From Streptomyces adustus (GTDB taxonomy: Bacteria > Actinomycetota > Actinomycetes > Streptomycetales > Streptomycetaceae): DNA of 33,408 bases. Location of the stretch: NCBI RefSeq assembly GCF_009377175.1, contig NZ_VJZD01000090.1, positions 1-33,408 on the forward strand, in the 5' to 3' direction. The notes under the pieces are model-generated. The model made no database searches and was not told the origin of the DNA. It saw only the letters and a list, made by a program, of their open reading frames with translations. The stretch's first letter is position 1, and each line of letters begins with the position of its first letter. Positions 1 to 7,100 of the stretch are shown here, piece by piece. The position numbers and the translations under genes were made by a program.

Positions 1-29
1 GCCCCGACCGGCCCGCCCCCGCAGCCGCC

Positions 30-2000
30 TCATCCACCGACCTTGCGCGTCACCTGGAGCAGGTACTCCTTGCGGTTCAGCGGGTTGTGGTCGGTGCGGG
101 CCCGCTCGGGGACCTGTCCGCGCGCGACCGGCGCGTAGTGGTCGAAGGCGCTCTCGAACTCGCCCTCGCCGCGGGTCAGTCCGGGCAGCCGCTGTTCCAG
201 GGCGTGCACCTCGGCGGCCGGCACCACTCCCTCCAGGACGCAGACCTCGCCGCGCGTGTCGGCCGTCCGTGGCACGGCCCGCAGGGCGGCCAGCACCGGC
301 AGCAGGGCGCCCAGGGTGTCCACCGGGGCGTCGAGGCGGAAGCCGTGCATCGGCTCGTGCACCCGGGTGCCCGCCCGGCGCAGCGCCTCGACGAGCACCA
401 GCGGGGTCAGTCCGCGGAAGTCGGCGCCGGTGCTCGACATGCTCTTGTCGAAGCGCTGGTGGGCATGGCTCTGCCGGGGCGAGTAGCCGCAGTGGGTCAT
501 GGTGACCGCGCAGTCCGTGACCTGCCAGCCGTGCAGGCCCTGGCCGAGGGTCTCGCGCACGGTGTCCTCGACCGCCTTGAAGAAGGCGTACGGCATCGCG
601 CCCAGCTCGACCTCCAGCCCGAAGGAGACGCCCGCGCCGACCGGGGCCCGCTCCACCCGCAGGCCGACCGTCGCCAGGAACGGGTTGGGGTCCTTCTTGT
701 TGAACTCGACGGCCTCGCCCGTCCCGGCCGGCCGCTCGACACACAGCGGCGTCGTGCCGCGGAAGGAGACGTCGAGTCCGTACTCGTCGGCGAGGGTCGC
801 CTGGACGACCTCCTTCTGCACCTCTCCGTACAGGGACACCGAGATCTCCCGGCGCGCCTCGTCGTGCCGCAGGTCGATCAGCGGGTCCTGCTCGGCCAGC
901 CGGGTGAGCGCGGTGTGCAGCGCCCCGGTGTCCGTGCCCGGCCCCGGTACGACGACGGTCTCCAGGGTCGGCGGCGCGAAGAAGTGCCCGTACGGCTTGC
1001 GGGGTACGCCGATCGGGTCGCCGATCCGGACGTCGGCCAGTCCCCACAGCCGGGCGATCCGGCCCGCGGCGACGGCGCCGGACGGGGTGTCCGTGCCGTG
1101 GTCGAAGACACCGATCCCGGTGATCCTGCCCTCCCGGCCGCCCTCGCCGAAGGCGATCCGGTCGCGCACGCGCAGGGTGCCGGAGAACATGCGCGCGTAG
1201 GCGACCTTCTCCCCCGCCGTACCCCGCTCGACCTTGAAGACGGTGCCGGAGACCGGGCCTTCGGGGTCGCCGCAGGCAGTGGGCAGCAGGTCCCTGATGC
1301 CGCGGACCAGCTCCGGCACGCCCGCGCCGGTCGTCGCCGAGCCGAAGTACACCGGGTGCACGTCGGCCCGCCGGGTCCCGGCGACGAGGGCCGAGTGCAG
1401 CCGGTCGTGGCCGACGGCGCCCTCGACGAACGCGGCGAGCAGGGTGTCGTCGTGGTCGGCGAGGACATCGAGCGCGTCGGGGCCGAAGCCGGGCGTGAAC
1501 GCCGCCTCGCGGGTGCCGAGCCCGATGGTCCGCCCCATGGGCACGACCGCCGCCGCGAGGCGCTCGGACAGCGCGCGCAGCACCTCCGCGTCGCGGGCGC
1601 CACGACGGTCGATCTTGTTGACGAAGACCAGCGTGGGGATACGCAGCCGGCGCAGCGTCCGCATCAGCACCCGGGTCTGCGCCTGGACGCCCTCGACGGC
1701 CGAGACCACCAGCACGGCTCCGTCGAGGACCCCGAGGACGCGCTCCACCTCGGCGATGAAGTCGGGGTGGCCCGGGGTGTCGATCAGGTTGACGGTCACG
1801 TCGTCGACCGGGAAGGAGACGACCGCCGATCTGATGGTGATACCGCGCTGCCGCTCCAGCGCGAGCGTGTCGGTGCGGGTGCTGCCCGCGTCGACACTGC
1901 CGATCTCGTCGATGACCCCGGCCGTGTGCAGCAGCCGTTCGGTCAGACTGGTCTTACCCGCGTCGACATGCGCGAGGATTCCGAGGTTGAGCAGGTGCAC
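30..2000 (-). CDS. Tet(M)/OtrA-like ribosomal protection GTPase
   Basis: A 656-residue translation GTPase of the EF-G-derived ribosomal protection family, whose members use GTP to release tetracycline from the ribosome. Visible GTPase motifs are AHVDAGKTS (residues 10-18), QRGITI (51-56), DTPGH (74-78) and NKID (128-131). The C-terminal part has the domain IV/V pattern of Tet proteins, including TGADFRGLTPLVLVEALRRA. Length fits Tet(M)/OtrA (about 640-660) rather than EF-G (about 700). The GTG start is the only possible one, because an in-frame TGA lies three codons upstream; GAAGGAC sits 10 nt before it. It is monocistronic and divergent from xdhC. The family is known; whether this copy gives resistance or is a housekeeping paralogue cannot be told from sequence. 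No antibiotic cluster lies beside it. Confidence 0.92.
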   Translation of the reverse strand: MHLLNLGILAHVDAGKTSLTERLLHTAGVIDEIGSVDAGSTRTDTLALERQRGITIRSAVVSFPVDDVTVNLIDTPGHPDFIAEVERVLGVLDGAVLVVSAVEGVQAQTRVLMRTLRRLRIPTLVFVNKIDRRGARDAEVLRALSERLAAAVVPMGRTIGLGTREAAFTPGFGPDALDVLADHDDTLLAAFVEGAVGHDRLHSALVAGTRRADVHPVYFGSATTGAGVPELVRGIRDLLPTACGDPEGPVSGTVFKVERGTAGEKVAYARMFSGTLRVRDRIAFGEGGREGRITGIGVFDHGTDTPSGAVAAGRIARLWGLADVRIGDPIGVPRKPYGHFFAPPTLETVVVPGPGTDTGALHTALTRLAEQDPLIDLRHDEARREISVSLYGEVQKEVVQATLADEYGLDVSFRGTTPLCVERPAGTGEAVEFNKKDPNPFLATVGLRVERAPVGAGVSFGLEVELGAMPYAFFKAVEDTVRETLGQGLHGWQVTDCAVTMTHCGYSPRQSHAHQRFDKSMSSTGADFRGLTPLVLVEALRRAGTRVHEPMHGFRLDAPVDTLGALLPVLAALRAVPRTADTRGEVCVLEGVVPAAEVHALEQRLPGLTRGEGEFESAFDHYAPVARGQVPERARTDHNPLNRKEYLLQVTRKVGG

Positions 2001-2064
2001 GAAGCGTCATGTCCTTCGAAGAGTGGGTCGTTCCTTCCGGGGTGGACATGAACGGTGCGCGCAT
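1954..2064 (-). CDS. Candidate 36-codon leader ORF before the ribosomal protection gene
   Basis: The short ORF starts with ATG after a good Shine-Dalgarno (GAGGAG, 5 nt spacing) and runs 36 codons to a TAA that lies 44 bases inside the downstream GTPase gene, in another frame. The peptide is rich in Arg, Pro, Ala and Thr and begins MRAPFMSTPEG. Its ribosome binding site looks better than that of the GTPase. Upstream ORFs of this kind are known before tet(M) and before many actinobacterial ribosome-targeting resistance genes, where slowed translation raises expression of the gene. That role here is inference; it could also be a chance ORF in a 5' leader. Confidence 0.4.
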   Translation of the reverse strand: MRAPFMSTPEGTTHSSKDMTLRAPAQPRNPRACRRG

Positions 2065-2089
2065 CGGTGCTCCTCGATCCGTGGGGGGC

Positions 2090-2140
2090 TGGTCACTCTC
2101 AGTGCAGCAGAGTCACTGACGGCACGGCAACGGATTAACC
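2090..2140 (-). promoter_or_regulatory. Possible promoter/operator of the ribosomal protection gene
   Basis: This is the divergent region between the GTPase and xdhC. On the minus strand a TTGCCG hexamer (2125-2130) lies just after an AT-rich TTAAT. It is followed by an inverted repeat TCAGTG / CACTGA (arms 2114-2119 and 2099-2104, 9-nt spacer). The matching -10 is poor (CTGCAC), so the promoter assignment is weak. Confidence 0.3.
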
Positions 2141-2219
2141 CCCTGCGGCGGCTGCGTGGCGGTGCGATGGCACCGGCGAAGCGGATGCGACGCTGACCGC
2201 GGTGGCGAGAGGGGCGACG

Positions 2220-3326
2220 ATGCGTGACATTTTCCCGGCGCTGAGCGGCTGGTACGCGGCCGGTGCCCCGTTCGGCCTCGCCGTCGTGGTCGCGGTCAGC
2301 CGCAGCGCGCCGCGCGAGCCCGGCGCCGCCATGGCCGTGGGACCGGACGACGAGGTCGTGGGCAGCGTGTCGGGCGGCTGCGTGGAGGGCGCGGTGTTCG
2401 AACTCGCGCGGGAGGTGGTGACGACCGGTCAGGCCCGTCTGGAGACCTTCGGCTACGACGAGCAGGACGCCTTCGCGGCCGGGCTGACCTGCGGCGGTGA
2501 GCTCACCGTGCTGCTGCGGCCGGTCTCCCCCGCGCTCGACCCGACCTTCGGCGCGGTCGCCGAGTCGGTGGCGGCCGGTCGGCCGGTGACCGTGGCGACC
2601 GTGACCGGCGGGCCCGCGCCGCTCGGCGCCGTCCTCGCCGTCTGGCCCGACCGGGTCCTGGGCGCGCTGGGCACGCCGGGTCTGGACGTGGCGGTCACCG
2701 CCGACGCGCGCGGCGGTCTCGCGCTCGGCGCGACGGGCGTACGGCACTACGGACCGCACGGGGAGCGGCGCGAGGACGCCGTCGGCGTGTTCCTGCACTC
2801 CTTCGCGCCGCCGCCGCGCATGCTGGTGTTCGGGGCGATCGACTACGCGGCCGCCGTCGCCCGGATCGGCGACTTCCTCGGCTACCGGGTCACGGTGTGC
2901 GACGCCCGCCCGGTCTTCACCACTCCGAAGCGGTTCCCCGCGGGCGTCGAGGTGGTCGTGGACTGGCCGCACCGCTATCTGCGGGGCACCGACACCGACG
3001 AGCGCACGGTGGTGTGCGTCCTGACCCACGACCCGAAGTTCGACGTGCCGCTGCTCCAGGAGGCGCTGCGCCGGCCGGCCGCGTACATCGGGGCGATGGG
3101 CAGCCGTCGTACCCACGACGAGCGGACGCGGCGGCTGGTCGAGGCCGGGCTCGGCCCGCGCGAACTGTCCCGGCTGCGCTCACCGGTCGGGCTCGACCTC
3201 GGGGCCCGTACCCCCGAGGAGGTGGCGGTGTCGGTCGCGGCCGAGATCGTCGCGGTGCGCTGGGGCGGCAGCGGCGCTCCGCTGACGGCGACGCGGGGGG
3301 CCGTCCACCCGCGCGCGTCGCGGTGA
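2220..3326 (+). CDS. XdhC/CoxI family protein
   Basis: A 368-residue protein with the two XdhC parts. The N-terminal CoxI domain has the conserved VSGGCVEGAV and GLTCGGEL cysteine motifs. The C-terminal Rossmann-like domain starts at MLVFGAIDYAAAVAR and has the typical YIGAMGSRRTHDER motif. Family members bind molybdenum cofactor and help sulfurate and insert it into xanthine dehydrogenase-type enzymes. No molybdoenzyme gene lies nearby, so its partner must be elsewhere. I chose the ATG at 2220 because GAGAGGGG precedes it at normal spacing; a GTG 18 bases earlier is also in frame. It converges on the phosphoesterase gene with only 61 bases between stops. Confidence 0.9.
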   Translation: MRDIFPALSGWYAAGAPFGLAVVVAVSRSAPREPGAAMAVGPDDEVVGSVSGGCVEGAVFELAREVVTTGQARLETFGYDEQDAFAAGLTCGGELTVLLRPVSPALDPTFGAVAESVAAGRPVTVATVTGGPAPLGAVLAVWPDRVLGALGTPGLDVAVTADARGGLALGATGVRHYGPHGERREDAVGVFLHSFAPPPRMLVFGAIDYAAAVARIGDFLGYRVTVCDARPVFTTPKRFPAGVEVVVDWPHRYLRGTDTDERTVVCVLTHDPKFDVPLLQEALRRPAAYIGAMGSRRTHDERTRRLVEAGLGPRELSRLRSPVGLDLGARTPEEVAVSVAAEIVAVRWGGSGAPLTATRGAVHPRASR

Positions 3327-3387
3327 GCGCGTACGGGCCGGGGCGCGGGTGTCCGGTCCCGGGTGCACACGGTCGCCGCGTACGGCG

Positions 3388-3888
3388 TCAGCGCGGGGGC
3401 AGCCGGTGCAGGACCACGTCGGTGAGCTCGCCGTCGGCCACGGTGGCGGTCATGTACGTGCAGTGGGGCTGACGTCGGCGGTCGGTCGGCGATCCGGGGT
3501 TGAGCAGGCGCAGTCCGCCGACGGCGGTGGTGTCCCAGGGGATGTGGCTGTGGCCGAAGACCAGGACGTCGAGGTCGGGGAAGCGGGCGGCGCAGCGGGC
3601 CTCCCGGCCCTGGGCGGGGCCCGTCTCGTGGACGACACCGAAGCGCAGGCCGCCGAGTTCGGCGTACGCCACCTCGGGGAGGCGGGCGCGCAGGTCCGGG
3701 CCGTCGTTGTTGCCGTACACGCCGACGACCGCGCGGCTGCGGCTCTCCAGCAGGTCGAGGGTGTCCGTGTCGACCCAGTCCCCGGCGTGCAGGACGACAT
3801 CGGCGCGCGGGAGTTCGGCGAGGAGCGGGGCGGGCAGCTCCTTGGCACGCCGGGGCAGGTGGGTGTCGGTGGTCAGCAGCAGACGCAC
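3388..3888 (-). CDS. YfcE-like calcineurin-type metallophosphoesterase
   Basis: A 166-residue metallophosphoesterase of the YfcE/MJ0936 type. All metal-ligand motifs are present: DTH (residues 8-10), GDW (36-38), GNND (59-62), VVHETG (86-90) and GHSH (112-115), followed by LLNPGSPTDRRR. Family members hydrolyse phosphodiesters with Mn or Fe; the natural substrate is usually unknown. I placed the start at the GTG encoding VRLLLTTDTH, since the family begins directly with this first strand. The frame stays open upstream, but that part is Arg-rich, repeat-containing DNA with no family similarity. The Shine-Dalgarno is weak (GAGG, very close), so the start is less sure than the function. Confidence 0.87.
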   Translation of the reverse strand: MRLLLTTDTHLPRRAKELPAPLLAELPRADVVLHAGDWVDTDTLDLLESRSRAVVGVYGNNDGPDLRARLPEVAYAELGGLRFGVVHETGPAQGREARCAARFPDLDVLVFGHSHIPWDTTAVGGLRLLNPGSPTDRRRQPHCTYMTATVADGELTDVVLHRLPPR

Positions 3889-3954
3889 GGCCTCAGCGTA
3901 CGACGCCCGCGCCGCTCGGGCCGTCCGCGGACGCTCTGCGGACCGTGCGCGGGT

Positions 3955-4016
3955 GATCTGCCGACGACGCGCGGACGATCTGCCGACGCTCCACCGACAC
4001 GGACCACCGACACGGA
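3955..4016. repeat. Two short direct repeats between phosphoesterase and marR
   Basis: GATCTGCCGACG occurs at 3955-3966 and 3977-3988, a period of 22 bp. It is followed by a 13-bp tandem duplication CCACCGACACGGA at 3991-4003 and 4004-4016. They lie just upstream of the MarR palindrome, so they could be regulator sites or simple slippage products. Confidence 0.7.
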
Positions 4017-4040
4017 CCACCCACAGGAGATCTACAGATA

Positions 4041-4068
4041 AAACTGTTCAGTTGAAACTGGACAGTTT
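4041..4068. promoter_or_regulatory. 28-bp palindromic operator upstream of marR
   Basis: A near-perfect inverted repeat with outer arms AAACTGT (4041-4047) and ACAGTTT (4062-4068) and inner arms CAGTT (4049-4053) and AACTG (4056-4060). It lies 27 bp before the marR start and contains TTGAAA (4052-4057), a possible -35; CAAGTT (4075-4080) is a weak -10 at 17 bp. The AT-rich palindrome stands out from the GC-rich surroundings. The likely reading is autorepression by the adjacent MarR protein. Confidence 0.75.
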
Positions 4069-4094
4069 GCGTCGGCAAGTTTTACGGTGAACCC

Positions 4095-4574
4095 ATGGAG
4101 CAGCCCATTCCGGAAGCCGCCGAAGCGCCCGGACCGCCCGACGGCGTGTCCGAGTCCGCCGCCCGTGCCGCACGTGATCTGCGGGTGGTGTTCAGCCGGC
4201 TGCGCCGGCGGATCAGGGAGGTCGCCGAGGACGAGGAGCTCACTCCCTCCCAGGAGTCCGCCCTCACCCTGGTCGGCAAGCACGGGGCCGCCACGGCGAG
4301 CGCGCTGGCGGCCGCCGAGGGGGTCCGGCCGCAGTCGATGGCGACCACGCTCGCGGCGCTGGACCGGCACGGTCTGATCCGGCGCAACCCCGACCCCGAC
4401 GACGGCCGCCGCCAGCTGGTCACGCTGACCGACGCGGGGCGCGAGCGGGTCGAGGGCAACCGGCGGGTGCGGGCCGAATGGCTGGCGCGCGCGTTCGAGG
4501 ACCGGTTCACGGAGGACGAGCGCCGCACGGTCCTGACCGCGTTCGCCCTGATGGACCGGCTCACCGAGCAGTGA
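4095..4574 (+). CDS. MarR family transcriptional regulator
   Basis: A 159-residue winged-helix regulator. The dimerisation helix near SAARAARDLRVVFSRLRRRIRE is followed by the DNA-binding region AATASALAAAEGVRPQSMATTLAALDRHGLI and the wing RNPDPDDGRRQLVTLTDAGRE, the signature wing of MarR proteins. Family members are usually released from DNA by small phenolic or drug-like ligands. The palindrome 27 bp upstream is the likely operator. Its stop overlaps the GTG start of the exporter gene by four bases (GTGA), so the two are translationally coupled. The expected role is ligand-responsive control of this efflux operon. Confidence 0.93.
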   Translation: MEQPIPEAAEAPGPPDGVSESAARAARDLRVVFSRLRRRIREVAEDEELTPSQESALTLVGKHGAATASALAAAEGVRPQSMATTLAALDRHGLIRRNPDPDDGRRQLVTLTDAGRERVEGNRRVRAEWLARAFEDRFTEDERRTVLTAFALMDRLTEQ

Positions 4575-6007
4575 TACCGCGACTCTCCCGGCGCGGCCCG
4601 GCCACGGCGGCCGGCCCCGCCCCCGACGCCTTCGACCGGCGGCTGATCGCCCCGATGGTGCTGGGCTCCGTACTCAACCCGATCAATTCCTCGATGATCG
4701 CGGTCGCGCTGGTGCCGATCGGGATCGCCTTCGGGGCCCCGCCGTCGCAGACCGTGTGGCTGGTGTCGGCGCTCTATCTGGCCACCGCCGTCGGGCAGCC
4801 GGTCATCGGACGGCTCGTCGACATGTACGGGCCGCGCCGCCTCTACCTCGCCGGGACCGGTCTGGTCGGGGTCGCCGGTCTGCTCGGCGCCCTCGCGCCG
4901 ACCCTGGGCACGCTGATCGCCGCCCGGGTGCTGCTGGGGTTCGGCACGTCGGCCGCGTATCCGGCGGCCATGCAGCTCACCCGCAGCGAGGCCGAACGCA
5001 CCGGGCAGGACAGCCCGGCCGGGGTGCTGACCGCGCTGGCCGTCGCCGCGCAGACGGTCGCCGTCGTCGGGCCCACCCTCGGCGGGATCCTGATCGGCCT
5101 GGACGGCTGGCGGGCCGTCTTCACCGTCAATGTGCCGCTGGCGGCCGCCTGTCTGGTGCTCGGCGCGCGGCGGCTGCCGCGGACCCGGCGCCCGGCGGGC
5201 GACCGGCCCGGCGTCGACCCGCCCGGCATGGTCCTGTTCGCCGTCACGCTGATCGCGCTGATGCTGTTCCTGATGAACCCCGGCGCCGAACGCTGGTATC
5301 TGCCGGTGCTCAGCGCCGTCGCCGCCGTCGCCTTCGTGGCCCGGGAACTGCGGGTGCCGGACCCGTTCGTCGACGTCCGCGTCCTCGGCGGCAACCTTCC
5401 GCTGATCGCCACCTATCTGCGCCAGTTCCTCGGCTACACGACGTCGTACGCCTATCTGTACGGCTTCACCCTGTGGCTGGAGGAGGGGCGCGGCCTGACC
5501 ACGTCCACCGCGGGGCTGGTGCTGCTGCCGCTGTCGGCGAGCGCGCTCGCCGTCTCCACCCTGACCGGACGCCGCGAGGCCGTACGGAGCAAGCTGGTCG
5601 TGGGATCGCTCGTGCAGATCACCGGGTGCGCGGCGCTGCTGCTGGTGGGTTCCGGCAGCGCGCTGTGGGTCCTGCTGCTGACGGGCGCCGTGATGGGCGT
5701 ACCGCAGGGGCTGATCGGGCTCGCCAACCAGACCGCCCTGTACCGGCAGGCCGAGCCCGCGCGGATCGCCTCCGCCGCCGGGCTGCTGCGCACCTTCATG
5801 TACCTCGGCGCGCTGGCCGCCTCCGCCGCCGACGCGGCCTTCTTCCCTCGTCGCGCCGACACCCCCGGGCTGCACGATCTCGCCGTGTTCATGCTCTGCG
5901 GGTCCGTGCTGCTGCTGGTGGCCAGCCTCACCGACCGCTCCCTGAGCACCCTCACCCCCCGGGACACCCGGGACACCCGAACCACCCGAACCACCCGAAA
6001 GGTCTGA
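4571..6007 (+). CDS. MFS drug-exporter-like transporter
   Basis: A 478-residue major facilitator protein with repeated hydrophobic segments starting at APMVLGSVLNPINSSMIAVAL. Loop motif A is seen as GRLVDMYGPRRLY, and the antiporter motif C region as AQTVAVVGPTLGGILIGL. It resembles DHA2/EmrB-type exporters that use proton exchange. I chose the GTG at 4571 because it overlaps the marR stop (GTGA); longer reading back into marR is out of frame with any function. The C-terminus ends in a repetitive tail of DTR DTR TTR TTR written by 9-bp DNA repeats. The substrate is unknown; the MarR and hydrolase partners suggest a small aromatic or drug-like compound. Confidence 0.9.
   Translation: MIPRLSRRGPATAAGPAPDAFDRRLIAPMVLGSVLNPINSSMIAVALVPIGIAFGAPPSQTVWLVSALYLATAVGQPVIGRLVDMYGPRRLYLAGTGLVGVAGLLGALAPTLGTLIAARVLLGFGTSAAYPAAMQLTRSEAERTGQDSPAGVLTALAVAAQTVAVVGPTLGGILIGLDGWRAVFTVNVPLAAACLVLGARRLPRTRRPAGDRPGVDPPGMVLFAVTLIALMLFLMNPGAERWYLPVLSAVAAVAFVARELRVPDPFVDVRVLGGNLPLIATYLRQFLGYTTSYAYLYGFTLWLEEGRGLTTSTAGLVLLPLSASALAVSTLTGRREAVRSKLVVGSLVQITGCAALLLVGSGSALWVLLLTGAVMGVPQGLIGLANQTALYRQAEPARIASAAGLLRTFMYLGALAASAADAAFFPRRADTPGLHDLAVFMLCGSVLLLVASLTDRSLSTLTPRDTRDTRTTRTTRKV
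5961..5996 (+). repeat. Four 9-bp tandem repeats at the 3' end of the MFS gene
   Basis: Two copies of GGGACACCC are followed directly by two copies of GAACCACCC. They encode the last residues of the exporter (DTR, DTR, TTR, TTR). The Shine-Dalgarno of the next gene (AAAGG, 5998-6002) comes immediately after. Confidence 0.85.
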
Positions 6008-6012
6008 CCCTC

Positions 6013-6594
6013 ATGGCACTCACCGCCCTCGACCCGCGCACCGCCCTCGTCGTCATCGACCTCCAGGCGGGCATCGTCGCCGCCCCCACGCAGCCGTACA
6101 GCGGCGCCGAGGTCGTCGCCCGCACGGTGGAGCTCGCCGACGCCTTCCGCGCCCAGGACCTGCCCGTCGTCCTGGTCCGGGTGTCCTTCGCCGCCGACGG
6201 CGCGGACCTCGTGCCGGGCCGCACCGAGGCCGGGCGTCCCGGCGGCACCCGGCCGGAGGGCTGGGACGTGATCGTCCCCGAGCTGGCCGGGCACTCCGGC
6301 GACATCACCGTCACCAAGCACAACTGGGGCGCCTTCCACGGCACCGACCTCGATGTGCAGCTGCGCCGTCGCGGGGTCACCCAGATCGTGCTGACCGGCA
6401 TCGCCACCAGCATCGGCGTCGAGTCCACCGCCCGCGCCGCCCACGAGCACGGCTACCACGTCACCCTCGTCACCGACGCGATGAGCGACATGGACCCCGA
6501 GGCGCACCGCGGCAGCGTCGCGCGGATCTTCCCCCGGCTCGGCGAGACCGGCACGACGGCCGAGGTCCTCGACCTCCTGGCCAAGACGCGCTGA
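6013..6594 (+). CDS. Isochorismatase-like hydrolase without the usual nucleophilic Cys
   Basis: A 193-residue cysteine-hydrolase-fold protein. Asp16 (VVIDLQ) and Lys102 (VTKHNWGAF) of the catalytic triad are present. The third position, Cys in nicotinamidases and N-carbamoylsarcosine hydrolases, is Gly135 in the motif GIATSIGVESTARAA. True isochorismatases such as PhzD also lack this Cys and cleave a vinyl ether, so amidase chemistry is unlikely here. The gene follows the exporter by five bases and shares its operon, with a strong terminator after it. Its substrate may be the same compound sensed by MarR and exported; this is inference. Confidence 0.88.
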   Translation: MALTALDPRTALVVIDLQAGIVAAPTQPYSGAEVVARTVELADAFRAQDLPVVLVRVSFAADGADLVPGRTEAGRPGGTRPEGWDVIVPELAGHSGDITVTKHNWGAFHGTDLDVQLRRRGVTQIVLTGIATSIGVESTARAAHEHGYHVTLVTDAMSDMDPEAHRGSVARIFPRLGETGTTAEVLDLLAKTR

Positions 6595-6599
6595 ACCCG

Positions 6600-6623
6600 T
6601 CCGGAGGCCGACCGGCCTCCGGA
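6600..6623 (+). terminator. Terminator of the marR-MFS-hydrolase operon
   Basis: A perfect stem with arms CCGGAGGCC and GGCCTCCGG around GACC, extended by an outer T-A pair, lies 6 bases after the hydrolase stop. No T-run follows, which is normal in Streptomyces. Confidence 0.8.
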
Positions 6624-6662
6624 CCCGGGTCCGGCCCACGCAACGCAGACGCCGGGGGGCTT

Positions 6663-6687
6663 GCCGGGGGGCGGCAAACCCCCCGGC
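6663..6687. terminator. G/C-run hairpin between convergent genes
   Basis: Arms GCCGGGGGG (6663-6671) and CCCCCCGGC (6679-6687) enclose the 7-nt loop CGGCAAA. It lies between the plus-strand hydrolase and the minus-strand small gene, so it can stop transcription from either side. Confidence 0.6.
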
Positions 6688-6709
6688 TTCCCCACCCGGC
6701 CTGCGGTCT

Positions 6710-6928
6710 CTAGTCCTCGCCCCTCACGATGTTCCCGTCCGGTCCCGGCTGCCGTACGGCAGCGCCGCCGCGGTCCTCGACGGCCGGGACGCACGTCCGC
6801 ATCACCGGCTGGTTCCGCAGCCGCCGGGCCCGCGCCCAGCCCGTCTCGGACGGGCGGCCCGCCGCGTTCTCCATGGTGTTCGCGATGTCCGTGCTGTTCG
6901 GGGTGTCCATGGCGGTGTGCGAGGTCAC
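6710..6928 (-). CDS. Small protein of unknown function, 72 residues
   Basis: I do not recognise this protein. Coding is supported by codon use: about 69 of 72 codons end in G or C, as in the surrounding genes. The GTG start is the first in frame, just after an in-frame TGA, with GAAGGA 12 nt before it. The N-terminal third is polar (Ser, Thr, Asn, Asp). The middle is basic (WARARRLRNQPVMRTC, with the only Cys) and the end is Gly/Pro-rich and acidic. There is no signal peptide or membrane segment. It has its own leader with a striking 20-bp-period direct repeat, and lies downstream of lrp on the same strand with 172 bases between them. A regulatory or peptide-precursor role is possible but unsupported. 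Confidence 0.65.
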   Translation of the reverse strand: MTSHTAMDTPNSTDIANTMENAAGRPSETGWARARRLRNQPVMRTCVPAVEDRGGAAVRQPGPDGNIVRGED

Positions 6929-7013
6929 GACACTTCACATTCCTTCTGACGACAGTCCCGGGGACGGCCTTCACCCGTCCTCCGCACCCCGTCGAGTGCC
7001 CGGCCACATCCGG

Positions 7014-7049
7014 ACCAAACATCCATTCGCGTAACCAAACGCCCATTCG
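7014..7049 (-). promoter_or_regulatory. 20-bp-period direct repeat upstream of the 72-residue gene
   Basis: On the minus strand two copies of CGAATGG-N2-GTTTGGT follow each other with an exact 20-bp period (plus-strand copies 7014-7029 and 7034-7049). The repeat is AT-richer than its surroundings and lies about 85 bp before the start codon. Two sites on the same DNA face suggest a regulator binding as tandem units. Confidence 0.65.
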
Positions 7050-7058
7050 TGTACAAGT

Positions 7059-7073
7059 GTGGCCGCCGGCCAC
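7059..7073 (-). terminator. Possible terminator after lrp
   Basis: GTGGCC and GGCCAC flank a 3-nt loop, 28 bases after the lrp stop on the minus strand. The stem is short, so this is tentative. Confidence 0.35.
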
Positions 7074-7100
7074 CGGGTGCGCAGCGCCCCCGACAGCCGG

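Noticed and set aside
87..2051. Long plus-strand open frame opposite the ribosomal protection gene
   Set aside because: It is an antisense shadow typical of high-GC DNA: Arg/Gly/Ala-rich with no domain, while the minus frame carries clear GTPase motifs.
3889..4020. Upstream extension of the phosphoesterase
   Set aside because: The residues are Arg-rich and repeat-derived with no family similarity, and the metallophosphoesterase fold begins at VRLLLTTDTH.
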